From Leptothermofonsia sichuanensis E412 (lineage in GTDB: Bacteria; Cyanobacteriota; Cyanobacteriia; Leptolyngbyales; Leptolyngbyaceae), in the NCBI RefSeq assembly GCF_019891175.1, contig NZ_CP072600.1, positions 992,001 to 1,056,000 of the forward strand: DNA of 64,000 nucleotides, written 5' to 3'. The notes below the pieces were generated by a model. That model saw only the letters and a program-made list of their open reading frames with translations, made no database searches and was not told where the DNA came from. Shown one piece after another: positions 42,419 to 51,896 of the stretch; position 1 is the stretch's first letter, and each line of letters begins with the position of its first letter. The position numbers and the translations under genes were made by a program.

Positions 42419-43078
42419 TCAACAGGCTTCCAGGTAAGGCTGCAACTGGAGCTGTAGCCGTTGACGCGCACGGGCAATACGAGATTTGACTGTACCCAGA
42501 GAAGCTCCCGTGATTTCAGCAATTTCCTCGTAACTCATGCCTTCAATTTCTCGCAAGACAATGGTTGTCCGAAAGATGGGAGGCAATTCAGCGATCGCGG
42601 CCTGGAGTTGAGTATAAAATTCCTGCCGGTCCAAATGCTCTCCTGGTTCCGGGTCAGTAGCCGCAATCTCCCACTCAATCTCGCTGTCCCCAATCGACAG
42701 GGGCGCATCTATAGAAACGACAGAAGCTGACCGCTTCCGTTTACGCAATTCATCATAGAAAAGGTTGGTTGTAATCCGGCTCAACCAGCCCTGAAACCTG
42801 GCAGTCTCACTGAGCCGATGAATGTTACGGTAAACTCGCAACCATACCTCCTGAGCCATATCCGATCGATCCTGCCAGTCCGATGCCAGATGATAAAGCA
42901 CCTTTTCCACATGGGACTGGTAGCGTCGGAGCAACTCGGCAAAAGCGACCTTATCAGGCAACGGCTCAGCCTGACAGCACCGAATCAGATCCTCATTAGA
43001 CAGTGCTTTGGTTGACACCGAAATTCGGGAAACTGCTGACTTGACTGTTGACCAGGATGTAGACAGGGATGAACTCAT
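42419..43078 (-). CDS. sigG: ECF-type sigma factor, SigG-like
   Basis: 219 residues. Region 2 is clear (DMAQEVWLRVYRNIHRL, RFQGWLSRITTNLFYDELRK) and region 4 has LPPIFRTTIVLREIEGMSYE and EIAEITGASLGTVKSRIARA. Length and the inter-domain segment fit cyanobacterial SigG, an envelope-stress ECF factor. Normally followed by an anti-sigma gene; here the downstream neighbour is the convergent CHAT fragment, so the anti-sigma gene is absent at this place. A MITE lies 35 bp upstream of its start. Confidence 0.85.
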   Translation of the reverse strand: MSSSLSTSWSTVKSAVSRISVSTKALSNEDLIRCCQAEPLPDKVAFAELLRRYQSHVEKVLYHLASDWQDRSDMAQEVWLRVYRNIHRLSETARFQGWLSRITTNLFYDELRKRKRSASVVSIDAPLSIGDSEIEWEIAATDPEPGEHLDRQEFYTQLQAAIAELPPIFRTTIVLREIEGMSYEEIAEITGASLGTVKSRIARARQRLQLQLQPYLEAC

Positions 43079-43955
43079 GGGTCACGCTCACTCAAAACAC
43101 TCCATCAGGGTTAGAAACTGTTTGTAAACTAGTGTCAAGACCGTCCAGGCGTTTTCAGCTCAAAGGTTTCCAGATTTAGGTCATTTGTTCTACAAAACCT
43201 CGAACTCCTCGCTTGTCAGGATGTTTATATTCATTTACAAACAGTTTCTTACAGCGATTTACAGTTGAGTACCACGCCGGGAATACCTGTGCATTCAGAC
43301 GAAACAGAAGATTGATGTGGCATACATAAATGAAAATTGCTGTCAGTCATTCAAAATAGACCTGCTGGTTAGACACCGGATCAAGATCAAACGTTCAATC
43401 TTCAGAAGACCTTTTTCAGAAGACCTTTTTCAATGGCCACCAGTCTCGCCAGGACACTCAGGACGACCTGTCCCAATCCTGGAACCCTGTAACATTGGCA
43501 GAATGTCCTGAGCAGACGAACAAGCACTACAAATGGCTGTTTTTACCTATCTACGACTGGCTATCCTTCAGCGTAAAAGTTGAGTTGCAGATTGTTGATT
43601 TGTCCGGGTGCCACTTCTAAAACTGGATATGGGTTGATAGCCCCTTACTTCGCCACCCAAACTTCCTATTTAACTGTCCCCCTGTCCCCTATCCCCTGTC
43701 CCCTGCCATAACAGGCACTGCGGGATTCCTGAACATGCTTTCAATCTGTAATAGCCTGAACCCAGAGTGTTTCGAAGTGTTTCAATATATTCAGTCAAAC
43801 TGGTCGTTTGAAGGTTTTCACCAGTGCAGAGCCAAGCCCAAGCCGCTATAAATGATCTTGGGGTGTCATCCTCCTTAGAATCTGTCACACAATCTCGTAT
43901 AAGAGTTTTAGAATGCAAAATCATTCCCTGCACAGTCTTAGGTGATCAGCCAGCA
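43079..43955. other. Long intergenic region with a MITE and low-complexity DNA
   Basis: Contains the family D MITE (43114-43248), a tandem TTCAGAAGACCTTT pair near 43400-43430 and a CCCCTGTCCCCTATCCCCTG low-complexity stretch near 43678-43710. An open frame continues upstream of the HD gene to 43824 but looks non-coding. No gene supported. Confidence 0.6.
43114..43248. repeat. Family D MITE (IS5-type ends), 135 bp, TTA duplication
   Basis: Terminal inverted repeats GAAACTGTTTGTAAA (43114-43128) and its exact complement (43234-43248), flanked by direct TTA at 43111-43113 and 43249-43251. A 3-bp TNA duplication and such ends are typical of IS5/IS1031-group derivatives. No coding capacity. Confidence 0.85.
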
Positions 43956-44792
43956 ATGTTTAACGCCACTGAACTGTTAATTGAAGACTTCGTTAAAAAG
44001 CTCAAGGAGGGATACCGCCGTACCTATGGGGGGTGGAAGTCTGACTACGAAGATATCATTGCCTGGGTTGGCGGGATGGCGATGGAAAACATTGCCAACA
44101 GCGATGCCCTTTATCACAATGTCGAACATTCCATCCTGGTGACGCTGGTCGGACAGGAAATCTTACGTGGTAAACATATCCGGGAGGGTGGGGTTTCCTG
44201 TGAAGACTGGCTGCACATCATCATTTCCCTGGTCTGCCATGATATTGGCTATGTCAAGGGGGTTTGCCGCCAGGATCGGGATGGCTTATACGCAACTGGC
44301 CGGGATGGGGCAATGGTTTCCCTGCCCCCCGGCTCCACCGATGCTGGACTGACTCCCTACCATGTTGATCGGGCAAAACTCTTTATTGATGAGCGGTTTG
44401 GAGGACACAAACTCATTGATGCCGAAGTCATTAAGCGCAACATTGAATTGACTCGCTTCCCCGTCCCTGCTGCCGAAGACCATCAGGATACCGTGAACTA
44501 TCCAGCCCTCATTCGTGCCTCTGATTTGATTGGGCAACTCAGCGATCCCCGCTATCTCAAAAAGATCAGCGCCCTCTTTTATGAGTTTGAAGAAACAGGG
44601 GTCAATAAAGCACTGGGCTACCGGCACCCTGGTGACCTGCGCAAAAACTATCCCAAGTTCTACTGGCACGGCGTTTTTCCCTATATCAAGGACGCCCTCT
44701 ACTACTTATCGCTGACTCAACAGGGCAAGCAAATCATTGCCAACCTTTATTCCAACGTGTTTGTCGTCGAGCATGAAAAGCCCCAGGAATAG
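43956..44792 (+). CDS. HD-domain metal-dependent phosphohydrolase (Npun R2479-like)
   Basis: 278 residues from ATG 43956. HD-fold metal ligands: YHNVEHSILV, SLVCHDIGYVKG (HD pair), and the later DLIGQLSD. The family is cyanobacterial and is thought to hydrolyse phosphomonoesters or cyclic nucleotides; no output domain is attached. Single-gene unit between sigG (divergent) and arsR (convergent). Confidence 0.82.
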   Translation: MFNATELLIEDFVKKLKEGYRRTYGGWKSDYEDIIAWVGGMAMENIANSDALYHNVEHSILVTLVGQEILRGKHIREGGVSCEDWLHIIISLVCHDIGYVKGVCRQDRDGLYATGRDGAMVSLPPGSTDAGLTPYHVDRAKLFIDERFGGHKLIDAEVIKRNIELTRFPVPAAEDHQDTVNYPALIRASDLIGQLSDPRYLKKISALFYEFEETGVNKALGYRHPGDLRKNYPKFYWHGVFPYIKDALYYLSLTQQGKQIIANLYSNVFVVEHEKPQE

Positions 44793-44933
44793 AGAATTAT
44801 GATGCCTGCCTCACCCACTTTCATCTTTCATAATCTCCTTTAATCACACTCGCAACGTATAAACTCTCTGGAAGAATTGCTTTGTGCTCTCTGTCCCCCT
44901 GTGGTGAAGTCACAGGGTTAAAATCTCTGCTCC

Positions 44934-45365
44934 TTAGCGTCGGGGGCTGGATGGTTGCTCCGTTGCTCTGGTTGCCTCAGATTTGCGACTTTCCCTGGAA
45001 TCATTACTATTGGGTTGAAGAGAAGCAGCTTGTAGAAAGGTTTCGGCCTGTTGACGCAGGCGATCGCCAATCTGGCCACACGCCAGTTCACAAAACTCAA
45101 AGACCAGTGGATCGGCAATTTCATAGTAAGCACTGGTTCCTTTGGGCTGACGGGAAAGAATCCCTGCCTGAGTCATCACCTTCAAATGCTTAGAAAGATT
45201 TGCCTGCCCCAGCCCTGTCTCTTCACATAACTCCATCACATTCATGGGACCAGCTCTGAGACATTGCAGAATGTGTAATCGGCTTGTCTCCGAAAGGATT
45301 TTAAAGTAGTCGGCAACGGCTTCGAGAACCGTCACAGGAACTGGAAGTCTAGCAGATTTCGGCAT
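44934..45365 (-). CDS. ArsR-family repressor, divergent to the antiporter
   Basis: 143 residues. Winged HTH: YFKILSETSRLHILQCLRAG, ETGLGQANLSKHLKVMTQAG, KGTSAYYEIADPLVFEFCEL. C-terminal ETFLQAASLQPNSNDSRESR is a disordered basic tail. Cys residues at LQC (alpha-2 end), ELCEE and EFCELAC. Closely related to the ArsR remnant beside psbA' (YKISDPAVFEF). Likely controls itself and the antiporter at 45568 through the site at 45391. Confidence 0.88.
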   Translation of the reverse strand: MPKSARLPVPVTVLEAVADYFKILSETSRLHILQCLRAGPMNVMELCEETGLGQANLSKHLKVMTQAGILSRQPKGTSAYYEIADPLVFEFCELACGQIGDRLRQQAETFLQAASLQPNSNDSRESRKSEATRATEQPSSPRR

Positions 45366-45390
45366 TGGGTGAGTGAAATATCACAACAAT

Positions 45391-45415
45391 TTAATAGCTA
45401 TATAGTATTGTAGCT
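45391..45415. promoter_or_regulatory. Putative ArsR operator between arsR and antiporter
   Basis: TTAATAGCTATATAGTATTG followed by TAGC. Shares ATATAG-(T/C)-A with the SQR1 and PDO elements and includes imperfect GCTA/TAGC dyads. It lies 26-50 bp upstream of arsR. Confidence 0.45.
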
Positions 45416-45567
45416 GCAATGATTGTGGGAACACCATCTGGATGGTGAGTAAAAAAACGTTTGCTGGCTTTTCTCCCATGCTGGCTCTTCTCACAAAGCT
45501 CTCCGCAAATACTGTACTCAGTGGACAACTCTCCCTATGATGGACAGGAACCTGATTGGGAAAATTT

Positions 45568-47124
45568 ATGGTAGCAGAGTTGGGCATGACTGAAGGGGCG
45601 ATCGAAGCCAACCTCAAGCCCTTTCTACTGGTTCTTTGTGTATCCCTCAGCGTTGCGACCCTGCCAAATATTTTTGGCTGGTTCCGCCGCATTCCCTATA
45701 CGCTTCTGCTGGTCATTGTTGGACTTGGGCTGGCACTGGTCAACGTGCGGTTGGTTAATCTATCTCCCGGTCTGATTTTAACCATTTTTCTGCCCCCCCT
45801 CCTGTTTGAAGCGGCCTGGAATCTGAAGTGGTCCAGTCTGAAACAGGCGTTTTTGCCCGTCAGCCTGTTTGCCATCATTGGGGTCATCATTTCCATTGCT
45901 GGCATCACATTGGGGCTAACCCAGTTTGCCGGACTTTCCCTGACAACCGCCTTGCTGATTGGAGTTTGTCTATCTGCCACGGATCCTGTTTCAGTCGTCG
46001 CCCTGTTCCGCGAGCTGGGAGTTGAAAAACAATTGCTCACCCTGACAGAGGGTGAAAGTCTGTTTAATGATGGCATGGCCGTCGTTGCCTTCAGTTTCAT
46101 ACTGAGTTTTTCTCTGGGCACTACAGAATTCGCCTTGCAGCCAATTCTGCTCGATTTTTTCACGGTGGTCGGGGTTGGGGTCGGAATCGGCGCATTAATC
46201 GGATTTGCGATTTCCTATCTGACCCAGCGTTTTGACCTGCCCCTGGTGGAACAGTCGTTGACCCTGGTTTCCGCCTATGGTGCTTACCTCCTGGCTGAAG
46301 ATTTAGGCGGCTCTGGAGTGATTGCAGTCGTGACGACGGGCTTAATCCTGGGAAATTTTGGCTCTCGCATTGGCATGAACCCCCGCACCCGTGTCATTGT
46401 GACTGAATTCTGGGATTTCCTGGCGTTTTTTGTCAACTCCATTGTGTTTTTACTAATCGGAGATCAGATCCACTTCGAGTCTCTAGAGCAAAACCTGCCT
46501 ACTATTGCCATCACAGTATTCGCCATGCTTCTCATGCGGGCGATTTCAATCTTTACACTCAGTCTGGTCAGTAACCGCTTTTCTGCAACGCCCATCCCCC
46601 TGGCTGAGCAAACACTCCTCTGGTGGGGAGGCTTGCGGGGTTCTGTGTCGATCGCTCTGGCCCTCAGTGTTCCTGTAGCCTTGCAAGAACGGGAAACCGT
46701 GATTTCTACGGTCTTTGGCACAGTATTGTTTACCCTTCTGGTACAGGGCTTGTCAGTTCGCCCCCTGCTGGAATTGTTCAACTTACTGGGAGACCAACCT
46801 CTGCGGCAACAATTCTCAGAGTTTGTGGCCCGACAGGTTGCCCTCAAACGAGTAGAGCAGTACCTGGAAGAAATTGATTATCGCCCTGGCATTGAACCTG
46901 ATTTCTTTGGTTACCAGAAAGCACTGGTGCGGGGAGAGCTGAATCGTCTGGGAGAAGAAATCGACAAGTTGCAAGACCAGAATCCCAGTCTGAGAGAGTT
47001 TGCAACAGAACAACTACGCAATGAACTACTGGCGATCGAAGCCAATACCTATGCCGAGTTTGTCCAGACAGGGCGGCTTAACCAGGAACTTGCTTCCTTA
47101 CTTGAGGAAGTGATTGAGGGATGA
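45568..47124 (+). CDS. Na+/H+ antiporter, CPA1/NhaP family
   Basis: 518 residues from ATG 45568; a TTG at 45556 is possible. About 12 membrane helices over residues 15-410 with the CPA1 ion-site motifs CLSATDPVSVVALFRELG and LTEGESLFNDGMAVVAF (ND pair, electroneutral type). GLRGSVSIALALSVP marks the later conserved arginine helix. A cytosolic tail of about 100 residues follows. It probably controls cytoplasmic pH or Na+. ArsR control of such an antiporter is unusual. Confidence 0.9.
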   Translation: MVAELGMTEGAIEANLKPFLLVLCVSLSVATLPNIFGWFRRIPYTLLLVIVGLGLALVNVRLVNLSPGLILTIFLPPLLFEAAWNLKWSSLKQAFLPVSLFAIIGVIISIAGITLGLTQFAGLSLTTALLIGVCLSATDPVSVVALFRELGVEKQLLTLTEGESLFNDGMAVVAFSFILSFSLGTTEFALQPILLDFFTVVGVGVGIGALIGFAISYLTQRFDLPLVEQSLTLVSAYGAYLLAEDLGGSGVIAVVTTGLILGNFGSRIGMNPRTRVIVTEFWDFLAFFVNSIVFLLIGDQIHFESLEQNLPTIAITVFAMLLMRAISIFTLSLVSNRFSATPIPLAEQTLLWWGGLRGSVSIALALSVPVALQERETVISTVFGTVLFTLLVQGLSVRPLLELFNLLGDQPLRQQFSEFVARQVALKRVEQYLEEIDYRPGIEPDFFGYQKALVRGELNRLGEEIDKLQDQNPSLREFATEQLRNELLAIEANTYAEFVQTGRLNQELASLLEEVIEG

Positions 47125-48009
47125 GTGAGTCAACTCTATCACCGCAATGATGACTTACTTCTATCCTGTTACTTTTCCCCCTCGATAGGGATTACTAAGA
47201 CTAGCCCGATCCAATAAGACTATCGCTTAAGCCGGGACACTCTGGTATAGCAGGAGTCTCGGCTGAGACTTCGCCGGTGAGCGCTCAGCCGAACCGCGAT
47301 CGCTCAATGTCTCAACCAGACGGTATCGGGTAACGTCCCTTAGGAATGAGGGATTTTATACCCTGAACCTTCATCACAGCAGCACAGAGACACAGAGCAA
47401 TGCCTCTGTGCCCTCAGTGTCTCTGTGATAGATAAATCACCTTACAGTCTATGTAATTTCTCAGAAGTGACACTCTAAGCTTCAAGAAAAAATGGCAGTT
47501 TTTCATTAAAGCTTTACTGAACTTGCATCCTTAATGTCAGGAAATGAGGTTATTCTCAAATGAAGTAATGAATAGACTAAGGTTAGACTAAGTGAGTTTT
47601 GGATTGACAAAAACTTCTGCGTTGACCAAAACAGTTATAGGGCTTGGATGCTTGAATTGATATTCAATCGATTCAGAAGATCAGAGGTTTTTCAAAGATC
47701 GTGCTTGAAGGTATTAATTGTCATGTTGTAGTAAATCAAGCCCTGGACTTCAAGCCTGTCTTTAAGCTGTGTTACTTCTGTTGCCAGGTTTTTTCCAGAA
47801 TAAGAAAGTGACTTTTCAGACATCCTTTGAGGTGACTTTTGGTTCTGAATATAAACCAGATTTGAGCTGCTTTATGCTGGAGAAATTGAACTGTTTTCAG
47901 TCATTCAAATTACCTGAACTCTAAACGTCTGAACTCTAAACTTATTTCAATGGTTTGAGTTCCAGGTTAATTCCTACTTTCCCTTAATAGCTTTCAGTTC
48001 GGGAAAACC
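47125..48009. other. 885-bp intergenic region before the glycan cluster
   Basis: Holds an inverted repeat TCGGCTGAG/CTCAGCCGA (47259-47292), a CACAGAG-type repeat (47382-47430) and AT-rich DNA with no supported gene. Length suggests a long leader or complex promoter for the 48-53 kb cluster. Confidence 0.6.
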
Positions 48010-48996
48010 ATGCAAGAACAGAATTTCAGCGGAAAAAAGGTTCTCATTACGGGTGGATTGGGTTTTATTGGCAGTAACCTTGCCCGGCGGTTAATCGCAT
48101 TGGGCGCATCGGTTCAGCTTGTCGATAGCCTGATTCCTGAATATGGGGGTAATCTTTTCAATGTTGCGGACATTCAAGATCGAGTAACCATCAATATCTC
48201 AGATGTGCGTGATGAGCACAGTATGCGTTATCTGGTGCAGGGAAAGGACTTTCTGTTTAACCTGGCAGGACAGACCAGCCATTTGGACTCAATGAAAGAT
48301 CCCTACACCGATCTGGAGATCAACTGTCGAGCACAGCTTTCTATCCTTGAAGCTTGCAGGAAATACAACCCGGACATCCGCATTGTATTTACCAGTACCC
48401 GCCAGCTTTATGGTAAACCTGACTATCTCCCAGTGGATGAAAAGCACCTGCTGCGTCCGGTGGATGTGAATGGAATCAACAAAATGGCGGGCGAGTGGTA
48501 TCACATCCTCTATAACAACGTTTATGGAATTCGCGCCAGTGCTCTAAGACTGACGAATACCTACGGTCCGGGGATGCGAATTAAAGACACCCGCCAGACT
48601 TTCTTAGGGATTTGGATCCGGTTATTACTCGAAGGAAAACCCTTTGAAGTTTGGGGTGGTGAACAGTTAAGAGATTACACCTACGTTGATGATGTGGTTA
48701 ACGCTCTCTTAACCGCCGCAGTTAATTATAAAGCTGAAGGCAAAATCTTCAACCTGGGTGGCGACTGTGTCGTCAGTTTGCTGGATACAGCAAAGTGCAT
48801 GATCGAGGCTAATGGCGGTGGAGAGTTTACCGTTCGGGAATTCCCCGCTGAACGTAAGCGCATCGATATTGGAGATTACTACAGCGACTACAGTCTGATT
48901 CGGTCAGAGCTTGGATGGGAGCCTCAAGTTCCTTTATTAGACGGTTTATCCAAAACCCTGAAATACTATCGAGAAAACCTGGAGCATTATCTATGA
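48010..48996 (+). CDS. NAD-dependent nucleotide-sugar epimerase/dehydratase (SDR), atypical active site
   Basis: 328 residues. Rossmann motif KVLITGGLGFIGSNLARRL, NLAGQTSHLDSM, then VFTSTRQLYGKP. The catalytic YxxxK position reads VNGINKMAGEW: Lys is kept but the Tyr is replaced by Asn. C-terminal LRDYTYVDDVVNALL is typical. It could be a subgroup with a moved acid/base or an isomerase with other chemistry. First gene of a cluster with an aminotransferase and two glycosyltransferases; ends in ATGA overlapping the next start. Confidence 0.85.
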   Translation: MQEQNFSGKKVLITGGLGFIGSNLARRLIALGASVQLVDSLIPEYGGNLFNVADIQDRVTINISDVRDEHSMRYLVQGKDFLFNLAGQTSHLDSMKDPYTDLEINCRAQLSILEACRKYNPDIRIVFTSTRQLYGKPDYLPVDEKHLLRPVDVNGINKMAGEWYHILYNNVYGIRASALRLTNTYGPGMRIKDTRQTFLGIWIRLLLEGKPFEVWGGEQLRDYTYVDDVVNALLTAAVNYKAEGKIFNLGGDCVVSLLDTAKCMIEANGGGEFTVREFPAERKRIDIGDYYSDYSLIRSELGWEPQVPLLDGLSKTLKYYRENLEHYL

Positions 48997-50231
48997 ATAT
49001 GGCAGGTCAACACGAGCCAATTCTTCAAACCAATCCTAAAGCAGGCTATCTAGCTCACAAGGCAGAAATTGATGCCGCAATTCAGCAGGTTTTGGATGGT
49101 GGCTTCTACATCCTGGGACAGGAAGTGGAAGCGTTTGAACAGGAATTTGCGGCCTACATTGGTGCCAGCTACGGAATCGGAGTAGCAAATGGGACGGATG
49201 CCATTGAGATGGCTTTGCGGGCTTGCGGTGTTGGGGTGGGAGATGTGGTAATCACAGTCTCTCACACGGCAGTGGCAACCGTCGCAGCCGTTGAGCGGGT
49301 TGGGGCAACCCCACTTCTGATAGATGTCGATCCAGTGACTTTCACGATGGATGTGGATTGCCTGGAAGAGGCGATCGCCCAGGTCCATCGAAATCCTTCC
49401 CTTGGGAAACTCAAGGCCATTGTGCCCGTCCACCTCTATGGTCATCCGGCGAATATGCCCGCCATCATGGCGCTTGCCAGACAGCATGACCTGTTTGTCA
49501 TTGAGGACTGTGCTCAGGCTCATGGCGCAACTCTGGATGGGCGCAAGATTGGTACCTGGGGGCACCTGGCTGCTTTCAGCCTCTATCCGACCAAAAATTT
49601 AGGTGCCCTGGGCGATGCTGGCATCGTAGTCACCAGTGATGCCATTCTGGCAGAAGCGGTTTCGGTCCTGCGCCAATATGGTTGGCGCAAGCGTTACATC
49701 AGTGATATTCCGGGCACAAATTCACGGCTGGATCCAATGCAGGCTGCCATTCTGCGAGTCAAGTTGCGCTATCTGGATGCAGATAATGCCGCTCGCCAAT
49801 CCGTTGCCCAACAGTACAATGACTATTTCGTGGGATTACCACTGCAACTGCCCCAACTGCAAGGAAGTGTAACCCACGTTTATCATCAATACGTGGTGCG
49901 GGGACAGGAACGGGAAAGCCTCAGGCATTTTCTGGATAGCCACAAGATTGGAACAGCCATTCACTATCCGGCTCCAGTCCATCTGCAACCGGCATACCAA
50001 TCCAGAGTGCCATTGGGTCAACGAGGGTTGCCCGTTACGGAGCAGATCTGCCACGAAATCCTGAGCCTGCCGATGCATCCATTTCTCACCCCTGAAGCGG
50101 TGCAGCGAACGGCTGAAGCAATTGTGCAATGGCACCAGCAGAGAGGAGCTGGCAATCTCCCGATTTCGACTCAGGGAGTATTTGAGTCCGTGCCGCAACC
50201 GTTGACATCGGGTTCTGTCTCAGCCCAGTAA
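48993..50231 (+). CDS. DegT/DnrJ/EryC1/StrS sugar aminotransferase
   Basis: 412 residues from ATG 48993, overlapping the epimerase stop by four bases (ATGA). PLP features: VANGTDAIEMALRACGVG, VIEDCAQAHGATLDGRKIG, and the Schiff-base Lys in FSLYPTKNLGALGDAG. C-terminal HYPAPVHLQPAYQ is typical. Makes an amino sugar from the keto-sugar of the preceding enzyme; product unknown. Confidence 0.93.
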   Translation: MNMAGQHEPILQTNPKAGYLAHKAEIDAAIQQVLDGGFYILGQEVEAFEQEFAAYIGASYGIGVANGTDAIEMALRACGVGVGDVVITVSHTAVATVAAVERVGATPLLIDVDPVTFTMDVDCLEEAIAQVHRNPSLGKLKAIVPVHLYGHPANMPAIMALARQHDLFVIEDCAQAHGATLDGRKIGTWGHLAAFSLYPTKNLGALGDAGIVVTSDAILAEAVSVLRQYGWRKRYISDIPGTNSRLDPMQAAILRVKLRYLDADNAARQSVAQQYNDYFVGLPLQLPQLQGSVTHVYHQYVVRGQERESLRHFLDSHKIGTAIHYPAPVHLQPAYQSRVPLGQRGLPVTEQICHEILSLPMHPFLTPEAVQRTAEAIVQWHQQRGAGNLPISTQGVFESVPQPLTSGSVSAQ

Positions 50232-50419
50232 TTTCTAGGGGCGGGTTTATCGGTCTTTGCAGCCACCGCCAGCCTGATAATTCCTGCCCTGATGGTGCTA
50301 TTCCAGGTTGCTTGAATGGATAGTTGCTATTAATAGCGAACTTGAGAAACTGGCTGAATTTGACGAATAGCTCTTGAGATGAGTTCTGAAGTGATTTGAC
50401 AAGGGATAAGGTGAAGTCA

Positions 50420-51715
50420 ATGAGGATCGCGATCGCCACTGAAAATGCATCATTGTCAATGAGTGGGGAAGCTGGTTTACCACTCTACTACTTTGATCGC
50501 TTGCGAGCGCGCAATGTGGATGTCTGGATGGTTTGTCATGAAAGGGTTCGCAATGAGTTGCGCGAACGTTATCCAGACGATCAAATTTTTCAGAAGATTT
50601 ACTTCATCAAAGATTCCTGGCTCCAGATTTTCATCTTCAAAGTGGGGGCATGGGTCCCATTTCGGATTCGAGACATGATCCTGGGCCAGCTCATCTACAT
50701 GATTACCCAAAGTCGGGCGCGTAAGCTGGTCAAGAAACTGGTTAAGGAATTTGAAATTGAATTAGTCTACTCACCCACTCCTATCTCCTCTAAAGCGCCC
50801 AGCTTCATGTACAACGTAGGAGCACCTGTGGTCATTGGTCCCATGTGTGGTGGATTAGACTTTCCTCCGGCCTTCCGCTACCTGGAATCCCCGGCTACTC
50901 GTCTTTCCACCTATCTGGGGCGTGTCGCCGCTGAGGTTTTAAATTGGCTCATCCCCGGTAAGTTGCAGGCAGAGGTATTGCTGGTTGCCAACGATCGCAC
51001 AGCAAAGGCTCTACCCAGAGGGTGTAAAGGTAAAGTATACGAAGTGGTGGAAAGTGGGGTGGATCTGAATCTGTGGCAACCTTCAGAACGCCCAGAACCC
51101 CACCCAGATCGTCCTACCCGGTTTGTCTACATGGCGCGCTTTGTAGACCAGAAAGGAATTCCATTCCTGGTGGAAGCCTTTAAACAGGTGGCAGAGCGAA
51201 CAAACTCAATCCTGGAACTGATTGGCAGTGGCGAATTAATGGAAGCAACTCAGGCTCAGGTTGCCACGCTTCAGCTTCAAGATAGGGTCAACTTTTACGG
51301 CTGGCTTCCACTGAAGCAGGCCGCCGATCTGATTCGTGAATGTGATGTTTATATGGTGCCTGCAATCCGGGATTGTGGTGGATGCGCCATGCTGGAAGCG
51401 ATGGCGATTGGGATGCCTGTGATTGCAGCTAATTGGGCAGGGCCTGGAGATTATGCAGACTCTAGCTGTGGCATCCTGGTTGACCCAACCTCGAAAGAAG
51501 ACTTTGTCAATGGACTGGCAGAGGCAATGATTCGTTTGGCAGAGTCCCCAGAATTACGCCAGCGGATGAGCAAAGCCAGTATAGAACGGGTGCGAACCAG
51601 TTATTTTGACTGGGATTCCAAGGTCGAGCGCGTAATTGAAGTGTTTGAGGAAACGATCGCCCAAAATCAGCCTGAACCTGCAATCTCCCACCCCAAACCA
51701 GCTGTGCAGAGTTAG
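50420..51715 (+). CDS. Glycosyltransferase family 4
   Basis: 431 residues from ATG 50420 (MRIAIATENASLSMSGEAGL). GT-B fold: C-terminal GT4 domain with FVYMARFVDQKGIPFLVEAF and MLEAMAIGMPVIAANWAGPG (EX7E-type region). Third gene of the 48-53 kb cluster, 188 bp after the aminotransferase. Likely transfers a hexose or the amino sugar to a polysaccharide or lipid-linked glycan. Confidence 0.9.
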   Translation: MRIAIATENASLSMSGEAGLPLYYFDRLRARNVDVWMVCHERVRNELRERYPDDQIFQKIYFIKDSWLQIFIFKVGAWVPFRIRDMILGQLIYMITQSRARKLVKKLVKEFEIELVYSPTPISSKAPSFMYNVGAPVVIGPMCGGLDFPPAFRYLESPATRLSTYLGRVAAEVLNWLIPGKLQAEVLLVANDRTAKALPRGCKGKVYEVVESGVDLNLWQPSERPEPHPDRPTRFVYMARFVDQKGIPFLVEAFKQVAERTNSILELIGSGELMEATQAQVATLQLQDRVNFYGWLPLKQAADLIRECDVYMVPAIRDCGGCAMLEAMAIGMPVIAANWAGPGDYADSSCGILVDPTSKEDFVNGLAEAMIRLAESPELRQRMSKASIERVRTSYFDWDSKVERVIEVFEETIAQNQPEPAISHPKPAVQS

Positions 51716-51896
51716 ATTGACCGTTTGAGCATTTTCGCTGGGAGCCGTCAGATTAGTGCTCCCGACCATTAAGCGCATTTAGGGACATTCATTGTCCCTG
51801 AATTGGCGTGCATCTTTCCTGTTGAATGAATCCCCCCCGTAGACTGCTGAGTTCACTTCACCGTCCTCTTCGTTTCATCGTGAGGTTAGCACGATT

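Noticed and set aside
43824-43955. N-terminal extension of the HD protein
   Set aside because: Residues before ATG 43956 look like intergenic translation and lack family similarity.
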